From assembly GCA_025055975.1 (NCBI GenBank), contig JANWWM010000025.1, forward strand, positions 1 through 64,000: a DNA stretch of 64,000 bases. The letters are read 5' to 3'. The notes beneath the pieces are model-generated. The model was not told the origin of the DNA. It did no database searches and was given only the letters and a program-made list of their open reading frames with translations. The DNA is from Chloroherpetonaceae bacterium. Lineage in GTDB: Bacteria > Bacteroidota > Chlorobiia > Chlorobiales > Thermochlorobacteraceae. How positions within the stretch are numbered: the first letter of the stretch is position 1; every line of letters begins with the position of its first letter. Both the position numbers and the translations under genes were made by a program. Positions 16,908-25,477 of this stretch are shown one piece after another.

Positions 16908-18116
16908 TCAGTCCTTCGTTTTGGGGTTGCGCAAGTCGTATTCGTTGATTTTTCGGTAGAGCGTGCGTTCCGTGATGCCCAAAAGTTTGGCGGCTTTGCG
17001 CCGACTGCCCCCGACGCGCTTCAAGGTTTGCTCGATGGCGTAGCGTTCCAGTTCTTGAAGCGAAGGCGGATTGTTTTCGTCGGCGCGGCTGTCGTAGAAA
17101 GCGCGCAAAAGGTCGCGCAGAGTTTCTTCGCGCGGCTTTTGCGGTTCGGGCAAAAGCAATTGCGCGTCGCGTTTGGGTTCGAGCGTCGCTTGGCGCTCGG
17201 AGAGTTGGCGCAAGAGCGATTTCACCTCGTTCATGTCGGCTTGCAATTGAAGCAAGGCGCGATAGATGAGTTCCTGCTGAATGAGATGATCCGCCGACTT
17301 TTGAACGGAATGTTGAACGGGCACGAGCGCATGCGAAACGGGCGCGGTTGGCGGCGGTTGCAAATACTTCATCAGCGTTTCCGCCGTGATTTTCTCGCCG
17401 CGTTCCAAGACGACGAGCGACTCGATCACGTTGCGAAGTTCGCGCACGTTGCCGTGCCACTCGTAATCGAGCAAAAGTTCCGTCGCGTCGGACGTGAAGC
17501 CGACGAATTTGAGGCGATGTTTTTTCTCGAAATCGCGGATGAACTTTTCGGCAAGAAGCAGAATGTCTTGCTTGCGCTCGCGCAGGGGCGGCAGTTTCAA
17601 CTCGACCGCGCGAAGTCGGAAGTAGAGATCTTCGCGGAAGCGTTTTTTCTGCACCTCCTCGTCCAAGCGACGATTCGTGGCGGCGATGATGCGCACGTTG
17701 GCGCGTCGCGTTTCCGACGAGCCGACTCGCATATACTCGCCCGTTTCCAAAACGCGCAAAAGCTTGACCTGCGTTTCGAGCGACATTTCGCCGATTTCGT
17801 CGAGAAAAATCGTGCCGCCGTCGGCGCTCTCGAAGTAGCCTTTGCGCTGGGCGACCGCGCCCGTGAAGGCGCCTTTTTCGTGCCCGAACAGCTCGGCTTC
17901 CAGAACGCCTTGCGGAAGCGCGCCGCAATTGATGGGAATGAACTTTTGCGACGCTCTGGCGCTCTTTTCGTGAATGAATCGCGCGAAGACTTCCTTGCCC
18001 GTGCCGCTTTCGCCCGTGATGAGCACGGTTACGTCGGTCTTCGCCACTTGCTCGGCGAGCGCGAGCGCTTCGAGAATTTTCGGCGAATTGCCGATGATGA
18101 CCGTTCCGTTTTGCAT
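16908..18116 (-). CDS. Sigma-54-dependent transcriptional activator without receiver domain
   Basis: A 402-residue enhancer-binding protein. The chosen ATG (MQNGTVIIG) puts the AAA+ domain almost at the N-terminus. Walker A is GESGTGKE, the sigma-54 contact loop is GAFTGA, and Walker B is GGTIFLDEIGE. The R-fingers lie in RFREDLYFRL. Residues ~245-350 form a helical linker rich in Gln and Leu with a probable coiled coil. The C-terminus is a Fis-type helix-turn-helix (RRKAAKLLGITERTLYRKI). It lacks an N-terminal regulatory domain, so it must be controlled in trans or by amount. Target promoters are unknown. Confidence 0.92.
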   Translation of the reverse strand: MQNGTVIIGNSPKILEALALAEQVAKTDVTVLITGESGTGKEVFARFIHEKSARASQKFIPINCGALPQGVLEAELFGHEKGAFTGAVAQRKGYFESADGGTIFLDEIGEMSLETQVKLLRVLETGEYMRVGSSETRRANVRIIAATNRRLDEEVQKKRFREDLYFRLRAVELKLPPLRERKQDILLLAEKFIRDFEKKHRLKFVGFTSDATELLLDYEWHGNVRELRNVIESLVVLERGEKITAETLMKYLQPPPTAPVSHALVPVQHSVQKSADHLIQQELIYRALLQLQADMNEVKSLLRQLSERQATLEPKRDAQLLLPEPQKPREETLRDLLRAFYDSRADENNPPSLQELERYAIEQTLKRVGGSRRKAAKLLGITERTLYRKINEYDLRNPKTKD

Positions 18117-18120
18117 ATGC

Positions 18121-18810
18121 CTACTCCGCAACCACGTAGAAATCAAGGTTCAATTTCTTGGCGACCTCGGTCGCTTCCGACTTCGTGTCGTAGAAGGCTT
18201 CGGAGCGGACTTTGAACGCCGTTCTGCCCGAAGGGTCGGGAAGCTCCACGATGCGCGTCGCCACTTTTGAACGCAATTGCTTTTGCAACGTTTCCGCCTG
18301 CGCGCGCGAAAAGAAACTGCCGAACTGAATCGCAAAGCGAATCAGCCCCGAGCTCGCCGTCTTGCGCGGAACGGGCGTGGGCAAGATGTCGGCAAGCGTC
18401 GCGTCGCTCGGTTTCGTCTCCGTTGGCTTCGTTTCCGCTGGCTTTGGCTCGTCAGGTTTCGTCTCGCTTGGCTTGGCGTCGGCGACGACTGGCGGAGGCG
18501 ACGGAGCGACATAGCCGCCGCCGATGGCAAGATTGTATTCGCGCAAACGCGAATCGGCGAGGCGAACAAAGGGCGACGACGGATGTTTCGCAATGAGCGA
18601 TTGATACAGCCTCGCCGCAACCGCGCCGTCGATTTCCAGGAGCGCGTTCACGATGAGCCGCTCCTCGTCGTTCAACGGTTGCGAGCGCAAGGCTTCGAGC
18701 GCTTTGCGATCGCCCGCGCTTGCCGCTTGCAGAATCTCTTTGGCAAAAGGTTGCGCCAAGAGACCCGCGTTCCACGCCAAAACGAATCCGAAAAGAATCG
18801 CTCTCACCAT
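18121..18810 (-). CDS. SPOR-domain protein with KP-rich linker
   Basis: A 229-residue exported protein. The start MVRAILFGFVLAWNAGLLAQ is a signal peptide preceded by AAGGAGA. A helical region (residues ~20-90) resembles TPR-like YfiO/LppC repeats (LYQSLIAKHPSSPFVRLADSRL). A Lys-Pro-rich repetitive linker (~105-135) follows. The C-terminal ~75 residues form an SPOR domain (IRFAIQFGSFFSRAQAETL), which binds denuded peptidoglycan glycan strands. It is probably periplasmic and involved in envelope or division. Its start overlaps the enoyl-CoA hydratase stop by 7 bp. Confidence 0.82.
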   Translation of the reverse strand: MVRAILFGFVLAWNAGLLAQPFAKEILQAASAGDRKALEALRSQPLNDEERLIVNALLEIDGAVAARLYQSLIAKHPSSPFVRLADSRLREYNLAIGGGYVAPSPPPVVADAKPSETKPDEPKPAETKPTETKPSDATLADILPTPVPRKTASSGLIRFAIQFGSFFSRAQAETLQKQLRSKVATRIVELPDPSGRTAFKVRSEAFYDTKSEATEVAKKLNLDFYVVAE

Positions 18811-19586
18811 TGAAGTTTCTCCTTGTTCAAGAACGCGCCGACGCCTTTTTTCAAGTCGTCGGTCGAGCGCGAAAAGGCGTTGAGCGACAGAGCGAACTCG
18901 ATGGCGTCGTCGAGGCTCATCGTTTCCGTCGCCGCCAGCAGTTTTTTCGTCAGTTCGATGGAGGTCGCGCTCACGCTCGTTAGGAGTTCCTCGATCAAGT
19001 CGCTCGTGAATTTTTCGAAGTTCGCGGAGGGAATGCTGTAATTGATCATTCCGAGCCGCAGGGCTTCGTCGGCGGAGACGATGTTGCCGCGAAGCAAAAG
19101 TTCTCGAACGCCCGCATGGCGCGTTTTGCGGAGAATCAAGACGGCGACGATGGCGGGAACGAAGCCGATGCGCGTTTCCGTGTAGCCGAAGCGAGCGGTT
19201 TCGGAATCGGCGACGACGATGTCGGCGCTCGTGGCGATGCCGCAACCGCCCGCGACCGCCACGCCTTGAACTTTGGCGAGCGTGAGTTTTTTGTTGGCGT
19301 AAATTTTTTTGAACAACCGCGCCAGCGTTTCCGAGTCGTAGAGATTTTCCATCGCGCCGTTTCGAGCGATTCTGCCGAGCATATCCAAATCAAGCCCTGA
19401 ACAAAACGCCTTGCCCGCGCCTTGCAGAACGATGAGCTTGACGGCGGGGTCTTGTTCGGCGCGCTCGAGCGCGCTGGTCAGTTCCCGAATGAGCGTCGGC
19501 GTGAGCGCGTTGCGTTTTTCGGGGCGATTGAGCGTCAAGGTGGCGACGCGATTTCGAACCTCGTAGAGAATTTCGGAGTAACTCAT
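18804..19586 (-). CDS. Enoyl-CoA hydratase/isomerase family protein
   Basis: A 260-residue crotonase-fold enzyme. Diagnostic segments are NRPEKRNALTPTLI, the first oxyanion-hole stretch KAFCSGLDLDML, the second VAVAGGCGIA, and FGYTETRIGFVPA, where a Glu sits at the classic catalytic position. The closest general type is methylglutaconyl-CoA or enoyl-CoA hydratase of leucine or fatty-acid breakdown. The exact substrate is not resolvable. It opens the minus-strand run of eight genes. The start MSYSEI is preferred because the longer upstream frame is not protein-like. Confidence 0.88.
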   Translation of the reverse strand: MSYSEILYEVRNRVATLTLNRPEKRNALTPTLIRELTSALERAEQDPAVKLIVLQGAGKAFCSGLDLDMLGRIARNGAMENLYDSETLARLFKKIYANKKLTLAKVQGVAVAGGCGIATSADIVVADSETARFGYTETRIGFVPAIVAVLILRKTRHAGVRELLLRGNIVSADEALRLGMINYSIPSANFEKFTSDLIEELLTSVSATSIELTKKLLAATETMSLDDAIEFALSLNAFSRSTDDLKKGVGAFLNKEKLQW

Positions 19587-19784
19587 TGCGGCGATATGTT
19601 TGACGAAGTCGATATAGCGACAAGCGCGCAATTTTTCAAGGCGTTGTTCGAGCGACGTTTTCCCGATTTTTCGTATCTTCCCTTCCGTTTGCAGACGAGA
19701 CAAGCCCAATCGCGCCATTGGTTCAGCGAACCGAGCCTTGCGAGAAAAGAACCAACGATTCTTCTGAATCAAACGCGAAACTCC

Positions 19785-20882
19785 GTGAAACGCACGCCAT
19801 TATACGACCTTCACAAATCGAGAGGCGCGAAATTCATCGAGTTCGGCGGTTTTGAAATGCCGTTGCAGTATGAAGGCATCATCGCCGAGCATAAAGCCGT
19901 GCGCGAATCGGTGGGCGTGTTTGACGTCTCGCACATGGGCGAAGTGGAAATCAAAGGCGAAAACGCGCTGGCGTTTCTGCAGAAGGTTACGACCAACGAC
20001 GTCGCGCAACTCTACGACGGCAAGGCGCAATACGCGACGATGCTCTACGAAAACGATTCGCGCTATCCCGACGGCGGCGCGGTCGACGACTTCATCGTGA
20101 GCCGAATTTCCGCGACGCATTTCTTTCTCGTCGTCAACGCCAGCAACATCGAGAAAGACGTCGAGTGGCTTCGTCGCAACGCGACGGAAGGCGTGGAAAT
20201 CGTCAATCGTTCCGACGAACTGTCGTTGCTTGCCGTTCAGGGCAGAAACGCCGAAGCGACGCTGCAAAAACTCACGAGTCTCAACCTCGCCGAAATTCGT
20301 TACTACCATTTCGAGCGCGGAAAATTAGCCAACGTGGAGATGATGATTTCGCGCACGGGCTACACGGGCGAAGACGGCTTCGAGCTGTGCTTTCCAAACG
20401 AGTTCGCCGAGCAAGTCTGGAACGCCATTCTTGAAGCGGGCAAGCCCTTCCACATCAAGCCGATAGGACTTGGCGCGCGCGACACGCTCCGTCTCGAGAT
20501 GGGCTACGCGCTCTATGGACACGAACTCGATGAAACCACCAATCCGATAGAGGCAGGGTTGGGTTGGGTCGTCAAGTTCGGCAAGGGCGATTTCAACGGC
20601 AAACAAGCGTGCCTGAACGCCAAAGAAAAGCCGCGAAAAAAATTGATTGGGTTCGTTCTCAAAGGCAAATCCGTCGCTCGACAAGGCTACGAGATAGCCA
20701 ACAAGAACGGCGAGACGATTGGGCAAGTGCGTAGCGGCACGCTCTCGCCAACGCTGGAAAAGCCCATTGGCACGGGTTTTGTTCGACCCGAATGCGCGAC
20801 GGTGGGCGACCACGTCTTCGTCAAAATTCGCGGCGAATTGTGCGAAGCCGAAATCGTCAAACCGCCGTTTTTGAAAAAATAA
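19785..20882 (+). CDS. gcvT: Glycine cleavage system aminomethyltransferase (T protein)
   Basis: A 365-residue enzyme with a GTG start (VKRTPLYDLHKSRGAKF). It transfers the aminomethyl carbon from lipoyl-H protein to tetrahydrofolate, releasing ammonia. Signature stretches are GGFEMPLQYEGI, GVFDVSHMGE, FIVSRISATHFFLVVNASN, RTGYTGEDGFEL and GLGARDTLRLEMG, with the C-terminal barrel KSVARQGYEI. Length is normal for the family. The other glycine cleavage genes (gcvP, gcvH) are not in the window. The divergent neighbour is the enoyl-CoA hydratase. Confidence 0.95.
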   Translation: MKRTPLYDLHKSRGAKFIEFGGFEMPLQYEGIIAEHKAVRESVGVFDVSHMGEVEIKGENALAFLQKVTTNDVAQLYDGKAQYATMLYENDSRYPDGGAVDDFIVSRISATHFFLVVNASNIEKDVEWLRRNATEGVEIVNRSDELSLLAVQGRNAEATLQKLTSLNLAEIRYYHFERGKLANVEMMISRTGYTGEDGFELCFPNEFAEQVWNAILEAGKPFHIKPIGLGARDTLRLEMGYALYGHELDETTNPIEAGLGWVVKFGKGDFNGKQACLNAKEKPRKKLIGFVLKGKSVARQGYEIANKNGETIGQVRSGTLSPTLEKPIGTGFVRPECATVGDHVFVKIRGELCEAEIVKPPFLKK

Positions 20883-20918
20883 CCGGTCCCAAACGCGATA
20901 GAAACCGTTCCCAACCAG

Positions 20919-21686
20919 ATGAAAGTCGACGTTTTTTTTACCCCTGCTGGCATTGAAGAAACGGCGTTCAACGATAAAATCGTCGTCGTCATCGACGTGC
21001 TTCGAGCAAGCACGACGATGATTACCGCGCTTGAAAACGGCGCAAAGGAGATCATTCCCGTCGTTGAAGTCGAAGACGCTTTGAAGGTCGCATCGAGTTT
21101 GTTTAACGAGCGTCCGATTCTTTCGGGCGAGCGACACGGAAAGGTGATTCAAGGGTTCGACTTGGGCAATTCCCCCGATGAATTCGCCGCGTCGGTCGTG
21201 AGCGACAAGTCTCTCGTCTTTTGCACCACCAACGGCACGAAAGCCATTCTCAAAGCCAAATCCGCCAAAATCCTCGCGCTCTGCGCGTTTCTGAACGTCT
21301 CCGTCGTCAAGGAGTTCGTGTTGAGAACCGAAAATCTCGAATACAATCTCGTCATTCTTTGCGCGGGCAAAGAAAACCGCTTTTCGCTCGAAGACGCCAT
21401 CTGCGCGGGCTTGCTCGTCGATAAGCTGCTCGCCGACAAGAGAGGACAATCCATCGCGCTATCCGACAGCGCGACGGCGGCACGCATTCTCTACGAAAAG
21501 TTCAGGGGCAACGAACTTGCCGCCCTGCGCGAAAGCGAACACGGGCGATACCTCGCCTCGCTCGGCTTCGCAAAAGACATCGAAGCCGCCGCCCGAATCG
21601 ATGTCTCGCAAGCCCTGCCGATAATGGAAGATTCCATCATACGCCTGCAAAAAGTCGAGAAACGAAAATTCAAGCGCGTCGACTAA
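20919..21686 (+). CDS. comB: ComB-type 2-phosphosulfolactate phosphatase family protein
   Basis: A 255-residue protein matching the ComB family, whose archetype dephosphorylates 2-phosphosulfolactate in coenzyme M synthesis. Family motifs visible are VVVIDVLRASTT, LSGERHGKVIQGFDLGNSP, and VFCTTNGTKA. The homologues in non-methanogenic bacteria have uncertain substrates; sulfolactate formation is the parsimonious guess. No other coenzyme M or sulfolactate genes are adjacent. It starts 36 bp after gcvT and ends directly against the next ATG. Confidence 0.85.
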   Translation: MKVDVFFTPAGIEETAFNDKIVVVIDVLRASTTMITALENGAKEIIPVVEVEDALKVASSLFNERPILSGERHGKVIQGFDLGNSPDEFAASVVSDKSLVFCTTNGTKAILKAKSAKILALCAFLNVSVVKEFVLRTENLEYNLVILCAGKENRFSLEDAICAGLLVDKLLADKRGQSIALSDSATAARILYEKFRGNELAALRESEHGRYLASLGFAKDIEAAARIDVSQALPIMEDSIIRLQKVEKRKFKRVD

Positions 21687-22088
21687 ATGACCAAAGACGA
21701 ACTCCTCGCCGAACTTCAAAAGAAAATCGACGGACTCTACTTTCCGAGCGAATCGGACTTTCCGTTTGAAATCATCGTTTGGGAAAATTTCGCCAACGAT
21801 ATGTTCAACGCGGAAAAGTGGCTCGAACGCGAGGGACTTGCGACCAACGCGCCTCTCGAGAACGCGACGATTGAATATCTCTTCCGAAATCTCGCCGTCG
21901 AGCAAGAATGGCACGACGACGTTCAACGCGAACAGGTCGCGCGGTTCAAAGCGCTTCAAGATTTTCTGCAAGCGAACCTTTCCGACCTGACGGTTTATCG
22001 CGTCGGAAAAATCAACGTGACGATTTTCATCATCGGAAAATTCGGCAACGACGTCGTCGGTTTGAAGACCGAAGCCGTCGAGACTTGA
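21687..22088 (+). CDS. Nuclease A inhibitor (NuiA)-like protein
   Basis: A 133-residue protein whose ATG follows the comB stop with no gap. The N-terminal part GLYFPSESDFPFEIIVW matches the NuiA-like family signature (SESDxPFE), and the C-terminal segment NVTIFIIGKFGNDVVGLKTEAVET matches its last strands. In Anabaena NuiA binds and blocks the sugar-non-specific nuclease NucA. No NucA-like gene is seen here. The gene is followed after 14 bp by rnhB. Whether it inhibits any nuclease in this organism is untested. Confidence 0.75.
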   Translation: MTKDELLAELQKKIDGLYFPSESDFPFEIIVWENFANDMFNAEKWLEREGLATNAPLENATIEYLFRNLAVEQEWHDDVQREQVARFKALQDFLQANLSDLTVYRVGKINVTIFIIGKFGNDVVGLKTEAVET

Positions 22089-22102
22089 ATCGAGACGTGG
22101 AG

Positions 22103-22735
22103 ATGACATTTGAGCGCGCGCGGTGGCGCGAATGCGAGCGAATCGCAGGCGTTGATGAAGTCGGACGCGGATGTTTGGCGGGCGCGGTCGTCGCCGCCGC
22201 CGTCGTCTTTCCAAAACACTTTGAGCCTCATGGCGTCTTGAAGCGAGTCGACGACTCCAAAAGCCTCGCGCCCGACTTGCGCGAAACGCTCGCCGAAGCC
22301 ATCAAAGCCAACGCGTTGAGCTACGCCATCGCCGAAGTTCCGCCAAGCGAAATCGACGAACTCAACATCTTCAACGCCACGATGAAGGCGATGAACCTTG
22401 CGATTGAACGCCTTTCGCCCGCGCCCGATTTGCTCTTGATTGACGGCAATCGTTTCAGGTCCGCGCTTCCCATCGCGTTCGAAACCATCGTCAAAGGCGA
22501 TTCAAAGGTTTTTTCCATCGCGGCGGCTTCGATTCTCGCCAAAGTTCGCCGCGACGAACTGATGCGCTCGGTCGATAGTCTGTATCCGCAATACGGCTTT
22601 GCGCGCCATGTGGGCTATCCGACGCGCGAACACATCGAAGCCATCAGGCGTTACGGGCGTTGCGCCATTCACCGCCGCAGTTTCAAACTCAGAGAGTTGG
22701 GCGAAAAGCAAAAACCGCGCGAGGAATTTTTTTGA
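22103..22735 (+). CDS. rnhB: Ribonuclease HII
   Basis: A 210-residue enzyme that cuts the RNA strand of RNA-DNA hybrids and initiates ribonucleotide excision repair. Motifs are GVDEVGRGCLAGAVVAAAVV with the catalytic Asp-Glu pair, DDSKSL, LLIDGN with the third Asp, and GDSKVFSIAAASILAKVRRD with the fourth. The YPQYGFARHVGYPTREH segment is typical. The ATG at 22103 with AGACGTGGAG upstream is preferred over the longer frame. It is downstream of the NuiA-like gene. Confidence 0.95.
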   Translation: MTFERARWRECERIAGVDEVGRGCLAGAVVAAAVVFPKHFEPHGVLKRVDDSKSLAPDLRETLAEAIKANALSYAIAEVPPSEIDELNIFNATMKAMNLAIERLSPAPDLLLIDGNRFRSALPIAFETIVKGDSKVFSIAAASILAKVRRDELMRSVDSLYPQYGFARHVGYPTREHIEAIRRYGRCAIHRRSFKLRELGEKQKPREEFF

Positions 22736-22826
22736 GAGTTTGAACATTTAAGTTGCGCCAACGGGCAAAGCGGCGCGATTTATTGGCGCGACAAACTTGT
22801 CTCATCAACCAACAAAGGAGCAAACG

Positions 22827-25349
22827 ATGAAATCGCTCGCCAAACTTTTTCTGCTTCTCGTTTTCCTGCCCGGCGTTGCGACGGCTCAAGACGCCATCGG
22901 CGAAACGGAATATGTCGAGTTCATTCGGTTCATTGACGAAAATGGGAATTCGACCTGTCGCCAATTTTCGCGCTCGGCGGAAGAGATGAGGGCGTTGGAA
23001 GAAGCCAAAGCCAAGCTTGGAATGGTCGTTCTGCCCAACACGATTGGACGAAGGGCGCAAGGACAAGGACTCGACATCGTCTTGCGCGCCACGCCGCAGA
23101 TGTTGCAATTCCCTGCCGCCGTAACGGCGTTTGAAGTCGCCGCGCAACGCTTCGAGAACTTCATCGCCAATCCCATCACCGTCGTGATGGACGTCGATTA
23201 TGGACCAACGCGCTTTGGTCAGCCATATGGACCAGGGGTTCTGGGTTCGACGAGCGCGGCGATAGTGTCGCTATCGGGCTACGCGGTGCGTCGTTTCGCC
23301 GATTCGCTCAAAGCGCGCGCGCCGGGCTATGGCGCCATCTACGACGCGATTCCGCAACCCGTGCCCAACACGGCGGGCGCGGCAAATCCGCTTCCGTCGG
23401 GCACCACGCCAAACCTTCAAGCGCTTGGCATTCTCAACGCGAATGGAAATCAGTTGAGCGCGGTTCCGAGCATTGGCTTCAACTCCAACTTTCCGTTTGA
23501 CCTCGACCCGACAAATGGCATTTCGGCGGGGCAGACCGACTTCGACGCGGTCGCCGTTCACGAGATTGGGCACGCTTTGGGGTTTGTGTCCGTCATTGGC
23601 GGCAACACGAACTTTTTGCGCACGTGGGATTTCTTCCGCTTCCGTCCGGGCGCGGTAACGAACCTGCAAACCTTCGCCACGGCAACGCGCGTCAACACCC
23701 CCGGACCAAGTCCAAACGGGGGCGACCAAGTCTTTTGGGACGGCGAGCGCGAATGGGAGGTCTCGACGGCGCGCGGCGACCGCACGGGCGGCGACGGACA
23801 ACAAGCGTCGCATTGGCGCGACGACGCGCAGCGCCTCCACGTGCCGTTGCCTGAACGAAAAATCGGCATTATGGATCCCAACCTCGCCGCAGGCGTGCGC
23901 GATACGCTCAAATTCGCCGATTGGAAAGCGCTCGGCATAATGGGCTGGCAAGTAACCAAAGTCGAGGAGGTCAAGAACGTTCGCCTCTCGAGCGATTTTC
24001 AAACGCCAACGTCCGTGGCGTTGCAATGGACAAATCCCTCGCTTACCGTTGGCGGCGGCGCGATTGGCAACCTTGAAATCCTCGTCTTCCGCAATGGACA
24101 ACTCATCAGAGCGTTCTCCAACGCGCAACCGGGCGCGACGCTCTCGCTTCTCGACACGGGATTGACGCAGTATTCGACCCAAACCTACCTCATCTACGCG
24201 CATAATCCCGGCGTTGAAGATTCAGGCTTTCCCGTTGCGAGAACGGTTACCGTTGGCGGTTCGCCGCGTCCTGCCGAAGCGACGGATTTTTCGGCGCGAA
24301 GCAACGGAAGCACGGCGGTTCTGCGAATCACCGCGCCTACGCGACACGACGACGGCACGATTCTGCACAACCTTAGCGCGATGCTCCTCTATCGCAACGC
24401 GCCGCAGCCGAGCAATCTTTTCCTTTCCGTTCCGCTTTCGCCAACCGATACGGGCAGAACATTCGTCGTTGCCGATACGCCGCCGCGCCGCGCCGTTCCG
24501 AACTACGCCTACAACGTCGTGTTCGTTGGCTCTGCGCCGCCAAATGTGAACGGCGAAGGTCCAGCGCGCTCCTCGCCAACCGTGCGCGCGGGCGTGGTGC
24601 AAAACGCCAACTACTTCGAAACCTTCGAGACCAGTCGTCAAAGCGTGATTGAAGATTTCGCTTGGGATAGCACCAACGCGCTCGCCTATCAAGGCTCGTG
24701 GTCGTTTGCCGCGTTGAACTACGGCGCGAACCTCAACGCTTCCGCTTACATTCCGCAAACGCGATTGCTCACGAATGGCGAACTGCGCTTTTGGACGATT
24801 TGCCGCGCGGGCGTTGGCGACACGGGCTTCGTCGAAATCTCACGAAACCGCGGCGCGACGTGGTCGCCCGTTCTTTCGCTCACGCGCAACTCCCGTCCCG
24901 AATGGGCAAACGGACAAAACGTGTGGTTCGAGCAAAGCGTCTCGCTCTCGGCGTTTAACTTGGACACGGTCGTCGCTCGCTTCCGACTGCAAAGCGGGCA
25001 AAACGGCGGCGGATTCGGCTGGCTCATCGACAACGTCGCCCTGACGCAAGGAACGCTCTCCGCAAACGACCGCGCCAACAAACCCTTTGAGTTCGCGCTC
25101 GAACAAAACTATCCCAATCCGTTCAACCCCGCGACGACGATTCAGTATGAACTGGGGGAAACGAGCGACGTCAAACTGCGCGTCTTCGACGTCTTGGGGC
25201 GCGACATAGCGACGCTCATCGATGCGCGTCAGAGCGCGGGTCGCTACCGAGTCGAGTTCAACGCGAGCGCGCTTTCGAGCGGCGTTTATTTCTATCGCCT
25301 CGAAACGCCGTCGTTCTCGCAAACGCGCAAGATGGTCTTGGCGAAGTGA
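22827..25349 (+). CDS. Secreted metalloprotease-like protein with T9SS sorting domain
   Basis: An 840-residue protein. The ATG at 22827 follows AAAGGAGCAAACG and starts the signal peptide MKSLAKLFLLLVFLPGVATAQ. The segment VAVHEIGHALGFVS places a zinc-binding HExxH at residues 245-249, in the manner of the NF038122 family of putative metalloproteases. The position of a third metzincin ligand is Ser rather than His. Two fibronectin-like regions follow, then a type A T9SS domain (YPNPFNP, VLGRDIATLI, SGVYFYRL, KMVLAK). It is probably released or anchored outside the cell. Its protein substrates are unknown. Confidence 0.85.
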   Translation: MKSLAKLFLLLVFLPGVATAQDAIGETEYVEFIRFIDENGNSTCRQFSRSAEEMRALEEAKAKLGMVVLPNTIGRRAQGQGLDIVLRATPQMLQFPAAVTAFEVAAQRFENFIANPITVVMDVDYGPTRFGQPYGPGVLGSTSAAIVSLSGYAVRRFADSLKARAPGYGAIYDAIPQPVPNTAGAANPLPSGTTPNLQALGILNANGNQLSAVPSIGFNSNFPFDLDPTNGISAGQTDFDAVAVHEIGHALGFVSVIGGNTNFLRTWDFFRFRPGAVTNLQTFATATRVNTPGPSPNGGDQVFWDGEREWEVSTARGDRTGGDGQQASHWRDDAQRLHVPLPERKIGIMDPNLAAGVRDTLKFADWKALGIMGWQVTKVEEVKNVRLSSDFQTPTSVALQWTNPSLTVGGGAIGNLEILVFRNGQLIRAFSNAQPGATLSLLDTGLTQYSTQTYLIYAHNPGVEDSGFPVARTVTVGGSPRPAEATDFSARSNGSTAVLRITAPTRHDDGTILHNLSAMLLYRNAPQPSNLFLSVPLSPTDTGRTFVVADTPPRRAVPNYAYNVVFVGSAPPNVNGEGPARSSPTVRAGVVQNANYFETFETSRQSVIEDFAWDSTNALAYQGSWSFAALNYGANLNASAYIPQTRLLTNGELRFWTICRAGVGDTGFVEISRNRGATWSPVLSLTRNSRPEWANGQNVWFEQSVSLSAFNLDTVVARFRLQSGQNGGGFGWLIDNVALTQGTLSANDRANKPFEFALEQNYPNPFNPATTIQYELGETSDVKLRVFDVLGRDIATLIDARQSAGRYRVEFNASALSSGVYFYRLETPSFSQTRKMVLAK

Positions 25350-25427
25350 GCGCAAAGGCGACGCGCCCGTCATCTGAACGGAACGACGAATGACGAGAGC
25401 GATGAACTGGCGCGATTGATTCGAAAC

Positions 25428-25458
25428 AAAAACGGACGCTCGTTGAAGCGTCCGTTTT
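25428..25458. terminator. Bidirectional intrinsic terminator
   Basis: A 12-bp stem (25429-25440 with 25447-25458) with a 6-nt loop is flanked by A and T runs. It lies between the convergent metalloprotease and ferredoxin genes and can serve both. Confidence 0.85.
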
Positions 25459-25477
25459 CGCTATGAGCGTTTCCGCG

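Noticed and set aside
16825-17928. A 367-codon open frame in the same direction as the sigma-54 activator, in another frame
   Set aside because: The translation is extremely Arg-rich with no recognisable structure, and the activator frame is certain from its AAA+ motifs.
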